A stretch of DNA of 38,245 bases from a virus. Each line of letters starts with the position of its first letter. Position 1 is the stretch's first letter. Shown one piece after another: positions 31,205-38,245 of the stretch. Below the pieces are notes generated by a model that saw only the letters and a program-made list of their open reading frames with translations, was not told where the DNA came from and made no database searches. The DNA lies in IMG/VR virus record IMGVR_UViG_3300037041_000752, positions 1-38,245 of that record, one strand, 5' to 3'. Made by a program: the position numbers and the translations under genes.

Positions 31205-32605
31205 ATGAGTTCTAAGAAAAATTTTGATTATTTAGGTAGCAGTTTTCAGCTACAATTATTAAACCAAATTATTGTTGATAAGGATTTTGCGAGGTCCATA
31301 ATTGATGTGATTGAGGTTAGTTATTTTGAGAACAAATACTTCAAATTAATTATGCAAATGATTAAGGAGTATTACTCAAAATACGAACATACACCAACAT
31401 ACGACACATTAGAACAGATTACAAAATCTGAATTACAACAAGAGTTGGCGTCTAAAATGGTTATTGATACCATTAAAAAAATTAAAGAGGTTCCCGTTGA
31501 AGGTGGGGACTTTGTACAAGACAAAGCAATGAAGTTTTGTAAACAACAAGAACTTCAAAAGGTAATGAACAAAGCTCAAAAAATCATTGATGGTGGTGAG
31601 TTTGAAAACTACGACAAAGTAGAACAATTAGTAAGAACCGCATTACAAGTTGGGGAGAGAGAAGATGGTATGCAAGATGTCTTCTCTGAGTTGGAAGAGG
31701 TGTTGAATGAAGATTACAGACACCCAGTCCCTATGGGAATTGCGGGTATTGACAGATTGTTAAAAGGTGGTTTGGCTAAAGGTGAAATTGGTGTCGTGTT
31801 GGCACCAACAGGTGTGGGTAAATCAACCTTACTTACAAAAATCTCAAACAATGCATTTAATTTGGGGTATAACGTCCTTCAAATATTTTTTGAGGACAAC
31901 CCAAAGATTATTCAAAGAAAACACATAACTTTGTGGACTAAAGTTCATCCTGATGAATTGTCGGTTAAAAAAGATGAGGTTATGACTAAAGTGAAAGAAA
32001 TTAAAGATAAGATGGAAAACAAACTTATCTTGAAAAAATTACCTTCGGACACTATGAGTATGTTACAAATCAAAAACCAAATCAGAAAAATGATTGCTGA
32101 CGGAACAAAGATTGATATGGTTCTTTTGGATTATATTGATTGTGTTCTACCTGACAGACAAAATGGTGATGAGTGGAAATCTGAGGGTTCGGTAATGAGG
32201 TCATTTGAAGCAATGTGTCACGAACTTGATTTGGTGGGTTGGACAGCAACACAAGGTAATAGAAGTTCAATTTCATCTGAGGTTGTAACTACAGACCAAA
32301 TGGGTGGGTCAATTAAGAAAGCACAAGTGGGTCACGTTATCATATCGGTAGCAAAAACACTACAACAAAAGGAGATGAAGTTGGCAACTATTGCCATCAC
32401 TAAATCTCGTATCGGTGATGATGGTGTTGTTTTTGAAAACTGTAAGTTTGACAACGGAATGTTAGAAATTGATACTGAAACATCCGTAACATTCTTGGGT
32501 CTTGAAGAACAACAAGAAGAAAGAAATAGACAGAGAATCAAAGATTTGATGGAAAGAAGAAAAGAAAAGAAAACTAACGAAAACAAAGAAGATAAATCAG
32601 AATAA
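31205..32605 (+). CDS. Replicative DNA helicase (gp41/DnaB-like)
   Basis: The 466-aa protein is a DnaB-family hexameric helicase that unwinds the fork in the 5'-3' direction. Walker A is [11 protein letters not shown] (200-210), the catalytic Glu is E230 in IFFEDN, and Walker B is near residue 300 ([12 protein letters not shown]). The C-terminal ATPase core continues with [12 protein letters not shown] and [15 protein letters not shown]. The first 170 residues are the helical N-terminal domain. The C terminus is a very basic, charged tail with many Glu, Lys and Arg. T4 gp41 is 475 aa, so the size agrees. The gene abuts NrdB (1-nt spacer). Confidence 0.95.
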   Translation: MSSKKNFDYLGSSFQLQLLNQIIVDKDFARSIIDVIEVSYFENKYFKLIMQMIKEYYSKYEHTPTYDTLEQITKSELQQELASKMVIDTIKKIKEVPVEGGDFVQDKAMKFCKQQELQKVMNKAQKIIDGGEFENYDKVEQLVRTALQVGEREDGMQDVFSELEEVLNEDYRHPVPMGIAGIDRLLKGGLAKGEIGVVLAPTGVGKSTLLTKISNNAFNLGYNVLQIFFEDNPKIIQRKHITLWTKVHPDELSVKKDEVMTKVKEIKDKMENKLILKKLPSDTMSMLQIKNQIRKMIADGTKIDMVLLDYIDCVLPDRQNGDEWKSEGSVMRSFEAMCHELDLVGWTATQGNRSSISSEVVTTDQMGGSIKKAQVGHVIISVAKTLQQKEMKLATIAITKSRIGDDGVVFENCKFDNGMLEIDTETSVTFLGLEEQQEERNRQRIKDLMERRKEKKTNENKEDKSE

Positions 32606-32606
32606 A

Positions 32607-33554
32607 ATGGAAAAAATATTAAAAGAAAACCCTGGAAGATTTGTAATATTCCCGATTGAACATAACGATATTTGGGAATATTACAAACAACATCAAGCGG
32701 CATTTTGGACGGCTGAAGAAGTGGACCTTACGGACGACATTAGAGATTGGAATAAATTGTCTGAAAATGAACAATATTTTATTAAAAATGTGTTATCATT
32801 TTTTGCGGCATCTGACGGAATTGTTAATGAAAATTTGGCTGAGAACTTCTACAGAGAGGTTCAATATCCTGAAGCTAAATTCTTCTATGGGATGCAACTT
32901 GCTATGGAAAACATTCACTCCTTGATGTATTCACTTTTGATTGATACTTATATTAATAATCCGAAGGAAAAAGATGAATGTTTCAACGCAATTGATAGGT
33001 TACCTGCAGTTCAGAAGAAAGCTAAATGGGCTCTTGATTGGATTGAAAACGCATCGTTTCAAGAAAGATTGGTTGCCTTCGCAGCGGTTGAGGGAATATT
33101 CTTTTCAGGTTCTTTTTGTTCAATATTTTGGTTAAAGTCAAGAGGTGTTATGCCAGGTTTGTGTAACGCTAATGCTCTTATTTTTAAGGATGAAAATTTG
33201 CATTGTGATTTTGCAATTCATTTGTTAAACAATCATATTGAAGACAAACCAACTGAAAAAAGAATTAAAGAGATTTTGTTATCGGCTTTGGAAATTGAGA
33301 AAGAATTTATTACCGAATCATTACCTGTATCTTTGATTGGTATGAATTCTAACTTAATGAAGCAATATCTTGAGTTTGTGGTTGATGGACTACTTGTTAA
33401 ATTTGGTTGTAAAAAACAATTTAATGTAGAACAACCATTTAAATTTATGGAACAGATTGCTGTTGAAACAAAAGGTAATTTCTTTGAATCAAGAACTGTG
33501 GAATACCAAAAAGCAAAATTGAATGAAACGATTACTTTTACGGACGATTTTTAA
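32607..33554 (+). CDS. nrdB: Ribonucleotide reductase class Ia, small subunit
   Basis: The 315-aa R2 subunit holds the diiron-tyrosyl radical for deoxynucleotide synthesis. The ligands are visible as D70 ([13 protein letters not shown]), E101 and H104 (MENIHS), E162 ([10 protein letters not shown]), E196 and H199 (FKDENLHCD). The radical Tyr is Y108 in [16 protein letters not shown]. This signature is closer to the eukaryotic-type R2 than to the E. coli NrdB form, and the length is shorter than the 375 aa of E. coli NrdB. The protein ends TFTDDF, a probable docking tail for the large subunit. It starts 1 nt after the helicase stop and is followed by NrdA, so the enzyme is made from one transcript. 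Confidence 0.97.
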   Translation: MEKILKENPGRFVIFPIEHNDIWEYYKQHQAAFWTAEEVDLTDDIRDWNKLSENEQYFIKNVLSFFAASDGIVNENLAENFYREVQYPEAKFFYGMQLAMENIHSLMYSLLIDTYINNPKEKDECFNAIDRLPAVQKKAKWALDWIENASFQERLVAFAAVEGIFFSGSFCSIFWLKSRGVMPGLCNANALIFKDENLHCDFAIHLLNNHIEDKPTEKRIKEILLSALEIEKEFITESLPVSLIGMNSNLMKQYLEFVVDGLLVKFGCKKQFNVEQPFKFMEQIAVETKGNFFESRTVEYQKAKLNETITFTDDF

Positions 33555-33572
33555 TAAAAAATTTATTTAATT

Positions 33573-35984
33573 ATGATGTCATTAAAAATTAAAAAAAGAG
33601 GTGGAGATGAGGTGTCATTTAACCCACAAAAAATTTATAATAGGGTTAAAAGAGCATCAAAAGGATTGAATGTCAATTCAGATGAGATTTTTATCAAAGT
33701 TATTACTTCGGTACCAACTGAAGGGACTATAACAACTAAAGAGTTAGATAAATTGGTCTATGAAATTGCTGCGGCATATACTGGTAGTCATCACGATTAC
33801 TCAAGATTGGCATCCTCTGTGGCAATTTCATCTTACCATAAAGAAACTGATGAAAGTTTTTCAAAAACAATGGAAATTCTTCATAAAGAAGGTGTAATTA
33901 ATACTGAATTGATAGAGAAAATCGTGTTGTATGGACCTGAAAATATTGATAAGTTGATTAATCACGAAAACGATTATCAATTTGATTATTTCGCTTGGAA
34001 AGCATTACAGGAAATGTATCTACTTAAATTACCCAATGGTAAGGTAATTGAAAGACCTCAACATATGTATATGAGAATTGCTTTGTGGGTTACTGATTCA
34101 TATGATGAGGCGATAGAATACTATAAGTCATTATCTGAACAAAGAATTTCAAAGGCAACTCCAATTATGATTAATTCAGGAACTTTGATTCCTCAATTAG
34201 CGTCGTGTGTTTTACATTACAACAATTCGGATTCAAGAAATGGGTTATTGGCGACTATGAACGACATTTCTACTTATTCATCTGATGCGGCAGGTATTGG
34301 TCTTTGTATGTCAAACCAAAGAAGTAAAGAAAGTCGTATTACAACATCAGGTGGATATGCTGGAGGGTTGTTAAAATATCTTAAAATTGTAAATGAATCA
34401 TTGAGATTCTTTAATCAACAAGGTAGAAGACCTGGTAGTGCGGCTATCTATATTGAACCTTGGCATAAAGATATTTTTGACCTATTGGATATCAAAAAGA
34501 ACACTGGTAAAGAGGAATTAAGAGCGAGAGATTTGTTTACGGCACTATGGATTCCTGACAATTTTATGAGGGCGGTTAAGAATAACGAGGATTGGTATTT
34601 GTTTTGTCCTAACGATATTCTTAAATCAGGTATTAAACCACTACAAGAATGTTATGGTGATGAATATGAGGAAAACTATCGTAAAGCGGTTGAATTAGGT
34701 TTAGGTAAAAAAGTTAAGGCTCAAGAAGTTTGGAATAAAATTATTGAATCTCAAGTAGAAACAGGTGTTCCTTATTTATGTTCTAAAGATAATGCAAATA
34801 AGAAAACAAACCATCAAAACATTGGAGTTATTAAACAATCAAACTTGTGTAATGAGATTTACCAATATACTGATGAGACAACAACGGCTATTTGCACCCT
34901 TTCATCTATGGTATTAAAGAATTTTATTATTGATGGAAAATTTGATTTTAAATTATTACATAATGAGGTTAGAAAAGTCGTTAGAACACTTAACAAAGTG
35001 ATTGACATTAACAGTTACTCAACTGAAAAAGGTCGTAAAGGTGGTTTAGAACAAAGAGCAATTGCGATTGGAACACAAGGTCTTGCAGATGTATTCTTTA
35101 TTATGGATTATATGTTCACATCTGAACAAGCAAGACAACTAAACAAAGATATCTTTGAAACGATTTACTTCGCGGCAATTACTGAAAGTATGGAGTTATG
35201 TAAATCAGGTAAATACCAACCTTACGATTTCTTTAATGGTTCACCAATGTCAAAAGGTATTTTCCAGTTTGATATGTGGGGATTAACTGAAAGTGATTTG
35301 TTTTGGGATTGGTCTCAACTTAAAGAAGATGTTAAAAAATATGGGGTTTGTAACTCACTATTCACGGCTCAAATGCCTGTGGCGTCTTCGGCTAAGATTA
35401 CAGGTTCATATGAAATGACTGAACCAGCACACTCGGCTATTTTTAACAGACGAGTTGTTGGTGGTGAAATTATGATTGTTAACAAATACTTAATTAATGA
35501 CTTTGAGAAGATTGGTATTTGGGGTGAGGACCTAAAGAATGAGATTATCTTTAATGAAGGGTCTATCCAAAATATTAATTTCAATAACTACCTTGACACT
35601 GAAGATAAAAACTACAATAAGAAAGTTAAACGAATTGAACATTTAATTAAAAAATACAAAACAATTTGGGAGATTTCACAAAGAGAATTGATTGATATGT
35701 GTGCGGACAGAGCACCATTCATTGACCAATCACAATCAATGAATATCTATATGTCAAACCCAACATTGTCAAAAATTACCTCATCTCACTTCCATTCGTG
35801 GGAGAAAGGGTTAAAAACTCTTTGTTACTATGTGAGAACAAAGGCGATATCAACGGGAGCCAAACATTTAGCGATAGATGTTTCCAAAATGGAAAGACCT
35901 AATAAAACAGAAAAACCAACTGTTGAGGTTTTACCACAAAAACCAACGGACTCTCAATTTGAATGTTTTGGATGTTCAGCTTAA
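33573..35984 (+). CDS. nrdA: Ribonucleotide reductase class Ia, large subunit
   Basis: The 803-aa R1 subunit reduces ribonucleotides. It has an N-terminal ATP-cone (about residues 3-95, KIKKRGGDEVSFNPQKIYNR), which would give overall activity control by dATP/ATP. Active-site residues are clear: C212 (QLASCVLHY) and C441 (AICTLSS) as the redox pair, C426 as the thiyl residue with N424 and E428 in SNLCNEIY. The C-terminal redox tail is FECFGCSA with C798 and C801. No intein or intron interrupts the gene. It starts 18 nt after NrdB with two adjacent ATGs (33573 and 33576). A strong terminator follows the stop at 35987, closing the replication block. Confidence 0.97.
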   Translation: MMSLKIKKRGGDEVSFNPQKIYNRVKRASKGLNVNSDEIFIKVITSVPTEGTITTKELDKLVYEIAAAYTGSHHDYSRLASSVAISSYHKETDESFSKTMEILHKEGVINTELIEKIVLYGPENIDKLINHENDYQFDYFAWKALQEMYLLKLPNGKVIERPQHMYMRIALWVTDSYDEAIEYYKSLSEQRISKATPIMINSGTLIPQLASCVLHYNNSDSRNGLLATMNDISTYSSDAAGIGLCMSNQRSKESRITTSGGYAGGLLKYLKIVNESLRFFNQQGRRPGSAAIYIEPWHKDIFDLLDIKKNTGKEELRARDLFTALWIPDNFMRAVKNNEDWYLFCPNDILKSGIKPLQECYGDEYEENYRKAVELGLGKKVKAQEVWNKIIESQVETGVPYLCSKDNANKKTNHQNIGVIKQSNLCNEIYQYTDETTTAICTLSSMVLKNFIIDGKFDFKLLHNEVRKVVRTLNKVIDINSYSTEKGRKGGLEQRAIAIGTQGLADVFFIMDYMFTSEQARQLNKDIFETIYFAAITESMELCKSGKYQPYDFFNGSPMSKGIFQFDMWGLTESDLFWDWSQLKEDVKKYGVCNSLFTAQMPVASSAKITGSYEMTEPAHSAIFNRRVVGGEIMIVNKYLINDFEKIGIWGEDLKNEIIFNEGSIQNINFNNYLDTEDKNYNKKVKRIEHLIKKYKTIWEISQRELIDMCADRAPFIDQSQSMNIYMSNPTLSKITSSHFHSWEKGLKTLCYYVRTKAISTGAKHLAIDVSKMERPNKTEKPTVEVLPQKPTDSQFECFGCSA

Positions 35985-35986
35985 AC

Positions 35987-36017
35987 AAAAAACTCTCGGC
36001 ACTGTCGGGAGTTTTTT
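35987..36017 (+). terminator. Strong intrinsic terminator after NrdA
   Basis: A 12-bp stem aaaaaactctcg/cgggagtttttt (one T-G pair) with a 7-nt loop ends in a T run. It lies two bases after the NrdA stop codon and ends the replication block. Confidence 0.88.
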
Positions 36018-36027
36018 ATTTCACATC

Positions 36028-36034
36028 TATTTAT
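36028..36034 (+). promoter_or_regulatory. First TATTTAT element upstream of gp25
   Basis: ATCTATTTATGTAAAA lies 31 nt before the gp25 start, just after the terminator. A second copy at 36054 lies closer to the gene. Confidence 0.35.
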
Positions 36035-36053
36035 GTAAAATATTACAACATTA

Positions 36054-36060
36054 TATTTAT
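36054..36060 (+). promoter_or_regulatory. Second TATTTAT element upstream of gp25
   Basis: TTATATTTATATAATATG places the element 5 nt before the ATG at 36066. As with 4703 and 1326, a -10 role here would leave almost no leader. Confidence 0.35.
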
Positions 36061-36065
36061 ATAAT

Positions 36066-36521
36066 ATGGCAGATGGAATTACATACGGTATAAATTTTCC
36101 CTTCAGAGATTCTTTTGATGGTAAATATTTGGATTTATCTATAACTAATGATGAGGAAGTAAGAACTAATTTAATTCATCTTTTACTAACAAGAAAAGGG
36201 ACTAGGTATTATTTACCTGATTTTGGAACTAGATTATATGAATATATTTTTGAACCGTTAGATGGTCCCACATTCTCAGATATAGATTCGGAGATTAGAG
36301 ATTCTGTTGAGGAATACTTGCCAGGTATAAAAATAACTAACATAAGTATCAAACCCGCTTCCGAAGGAGAAGAAGATAAAGGTACGTATGTTCAAGGTGA
36401 TGAAAGAGTATTTAGAGTACCAGGAATTGCCGAAAAAGAACACACCGCAAAAGTTAAAATTGATTATATCATAACTAATGATGCTTTTAATCAAAGTGAC
36501 TTTGTAATTATTAATATATAA
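36066..36521 (+). CDS. Baseplate wedge protein gp25-like
   Basis: The 151-aa protein belongs to the gp25/GPW lysozyme-like family, which caps the wedge next to gp6 and gp53. Conserved parts are the N-terminal YGINFPFRDS, LIHLLLTRKGTRYYLPDFGT, the RLYEYIFEPLDG segment and the beta C terminus (VKIDYIITNDAFN). T4 gp25 is 132 aa, so the size fits, with a short acidic insert (GEEDKGTYVQGDER). It follows the terminator and is 4 nt before the gp6-like gene, with which it is surely co-transcribed. These are baseplate genes separated from the main tail cluster by the replication block. Confidence 0.94.
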   Translation: MADGITYGINFPFRDSFDGKYLDLSITNDEEVRTNLIHLLLTRKGTRYYLPDFGTRLYEYIFEPLDGPTFSDIDSEIRDSVEEYLPGIKITNISIKPASEGEEDKGTYVQGDERVFRVPGIAEKEHTAKVKIDYIITNDAFNQSDFVIINI

Positions 36522-36525
36522 TATT

Positions 36526-38245
36526 ATGGCAAATAAAAAAATATCCTATACGACTAGAGATTTCCAATCCATTAGGACTGAACTTGTAAACTTTACTAAA
36601 ACATATTATCCTGATTTGGTTAGTAATTTTAACGACGCTTCAGTATTCTCAGTTTTACTTGATTTAAATGCGGCGGTAACCGACAACCTTCAATTTAATA
36701 TTGATAGAAGTATTCAAGAAACTGTATTACAATACGCTCAACAATCATCCTCTATTTTTAATATTGCGAGAACTTACGGTTTAAAAATACCTGGACAGAG
36801 ACCGTCAGTTGCATTAGTTGATTTTTCAATTACAGTACCAGCTTTTGGTGATAAAGAAGATTTGAGATATTGTGGTATACTTAGAAGAGGGTCTCAGGTA
36901 AATGGTGCGGGTCAATCATTTGAAACAGTATATGATATTGATTTCGCTTCACCGACAAATGCCGAAGGTTTCCCTAATAGATTAAAAATACCCAATTTTG
37001 ATTCAAATAATAAGTTAATTAACTATACAATTGTTAAACGAGAAACCGTTGTTAATGGAACCACAAAAGTATTTAAAAAAGTAATAACGGCAAACGATGT
37101 TAAACCTTTTTATGAATTATTTTTACCTGATAAAAATGTGTTAGGTGTTACTAGTGTTTTATTAAAAGATGGGACTCAGTATACTAATGTACCAACACCT
37201 CAAGAATTTTTAGGTTTAGATAATAGGTGGTATGAAGTAAGTGCGTTAGTTGAGGATAGAGTGTTTATTGAAGACCCGACTAAAGTGTCTGACAGGCCTG
37301 GAATTAAAGTGGGTAAATACATCCAAACAAGTACTAAGTTTATTACCGAATTCACACCTGAAGGGTTTTTAAAAATGACATTTGGTGGTGGTAGTCAATC
37401 CGCTGATGAACAGTTAAGAGAGTTTGCTAGAAATGGATTTAAGTTGGATTTGTACAAATACTCAAATAATTTAGCGTTAGGTAGCACACTTAAAGGTAAT
37501 ACTACATTGTTTGTTCAGTATAGAGTTGGTGGTGGTTTAGTTAGTAATTTAGGTGTTAATGTTATTAATCAAATTGGTACTGTTTCTTTCTTCGTAAACG
37601 GTCCATCACAATCAATAAATACCACTGTAGTTAATTCATTAAGTTGTAATAATGTTACCGCAGCGATTGGAGGGGCGAATTTCCCAACAATGGAGGAAGT
37701 TAGGAATTTAGTTTCATTTAACTTTTCGGCCCAAAAAAGAGCGGTTACTGTTAACGATTACGAATCGTTAATTAGAACAATGCCATCTCAATTTGGAGCA
37801 CCTGCAAAAGTTACAATTACTGAAGAAAATAATAAAATTAAAATACAAATGTTGGCTTTTGACGAAAGTGGTTCATTAACTGAGATACTATCAAATACAT
37901 TAAAAAGTAATGTTGCTAATTATCTATCTAATTACCGAATGATAAATGATTATATATCAATAGAATCGGCGAATGTTATTGATTTATCTTTTAACATAGA
38001 TGTTGTTTTAGATAATAGTCAAACACAAGGTGCGGTCATTAGTCAAATAGTTAATATCGTTTCTAGTTATTTTGACCCAATTAATAGACAAATGGGTGAG
38101 AATGTTAATATATCTGAAATTAGAAGACTAATCCAAAGTGAAAATGGGGTTATATCTGTTGCGGACATTCAAGTGTTTAATAAAGTTGGAGGACAATATT
38201 CATCATCACAAACATCCCAACAATATTTAGATGATACAACCAAAC
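36526..38245 (+). CDS. Baseplate wedge protein gp6-like, 3' end missing
   Basis: The frame is open from ATG 36526 to the window edge (573 codons). The protein begins MANKKISYTTRDFQSIRTEL and has a Pro/Asp-rich first helix (YYPDLVSNFNDASVFSVLLD). Typical gp6/gpJ elements follow, such as ALVDFSITVPAFGD, then AVTVNDYESLIRTMPSQFGA and FDPINRQMGENVNISEIRRL. Most T4-like gp6 proteins are 600-700 aa, so roughly 50-150 residues are cut off here. The protein forms the core of the wedge and contacts gp25 and gp53 when the baseplate changes shape. Its place right after gp25 matches the T4 arrangement of wedge genes. The start is fixed by the ATG 4 nt after the gp25 stop. Confidence 0.93.
   Translation, partial: MANKKISYTTRDFQSIRTELVNFTKTYYPDLVSNFNDASVFSVLLDLNAAVTDNLQFNIDRSIQETVLQYAQQSSSIFNIARTYGLKIPGQRPSVALVDFSITVPAFGDKEDLRYCGILRRGSQVNGAGQSFETVYDIDFASPTNAEGFPNRLKIPNFDSNNKLINYTIVKRETVVNGTTKVFKKVITANDVKPFYELFLPDKNVLGVTSVLLKDGTQYTNVPTPQEFLGLDNRWYEVSALVEDRVFIEDPTKVSDRPGIKVGKYIQTSTKFITEFTPEGFLKMTFGGGSQSADEQLREFARNGFKLDLYKYSNNLALGSTLKGNTTLFVQYRVGGGLVSNLGVNVINQIGTVSFFVNGPSQSINTTVVNSLSCNNVTAAIGGANFPTMEEVRNLVSFNFSAQKRAVTVNDYESLIRTMPSQFGAPAKVTITEENNKIKIQMLAFDESGSLTEILSNTLKSNVANYLSNYRMINDYISIESANVIDLSFNIDVVLDNSQTQGAVISQIVNIVSSYFDPINRQMGENVNISEIRRLIQSENGVISVADIQVFNKVGGQYSSSQTSQQYLDDTTK

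Noticed and set aside
35878-36093. Plus-strand open frame across the NrdA end and terminator
   Set aside because: It crosses the intrinsic terminator and overlaps the conserved NrdA C terminus in another frame.
1-38245. tRNA genes, CRISPR array, insertion sequences or integrase
   Set aside because: No cloverleaf with a TTCGA-type loop, spaced direct repeats, transposase or integrase signature was seen while reading both strands.

Overview
The window is a stretch of a large, strongly AT-rich (by eye about two thirds A+T), T4-like contractile-tailed phage genome. The diagnostic genes are a T4-type tail sheath (gp18-like), tail tube (gp19-like), a gp26/PF12322-type protein, a tape measure, baseplate wedge gp53, gp25 and gp6 homologues, and a T4-type replication set: gp32 single-stranded DNA-binding protein, UvsX recombinase, RNase H/5'-3' exonuclease, gp41/DnaB helicase and NrdA/NrdB. 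Almost no start codon has a Shine-Dalgarno sequence; the leaders are A/T-rich instead. With the AT richness, this suggests a Bacteroidota (flavobacterium-like) host. That is inference, because no host gene or tRNA is present.

Layout. (1) 1-4664, minus strand: the 5' end of a probable structural gene, an unknown 386-aa protein, a Mn-type superoxide dismutase fused to a PD-(D/E)XK nuclease-like domain, and an SNF2-family helicase. (2) 4714-27012, plus strand: two probable virion proteins, sheath, a HAD-like protein, tube, a gp26-like protein with a probable +1 frameshift extension, tape measure, a 1619-aa baseplate protein with an OmpA-like domain, gp53, a 2176-aa hub-like protein with a C-terminal peptidoglycan-hydrolase-like domain, and two small proteins. 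A 54-aa gene (6267-6431) lies on the opposite strand between the structural genes. (3) 27106-35984, plus strand: gp32, a glycosyltransferase, UvsX, RNase H, an unknown gene, replicative helicase, NrdB and NrdA, bounded by two strong intrinsic terminators. (4) 36066 to the end, plus strand: gp25 and the start of gp6, returning to baseplate genes.

How they work together. Tube, sheath, tape measure, hub and wedge genes build the contractile tail; the OmpA-like and hydrolase-like domains would meet the host peptidoglycan during penetration. The replication block supplies recombination-dependent DNA synthesis and dNTPs. Several proteins carry short T4-prohead-protease-like sites ((I/L/M)-x-E) next to the N terminus, and the SOD-nuclease protein also has one between its domains. 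This suggests a set of capsid-packaged, cleaved and injected proteins, the most novel feature of the window.

Regulation. A TATTTAT element in coding-strand orientation lies 4-40 nt upstream of most structural genes on both strands. It is largely absent from the replication block, where the gp32 gene instead has a sigma70-like promoter. It is the reverse complement of the core of T4's late box, so it is a candidate lineage-specific late promoter. No gene-free stretch exceeds 300 bases. I saw no tRNA, rRNA, CRISPR array, insertion sequence or integrase.
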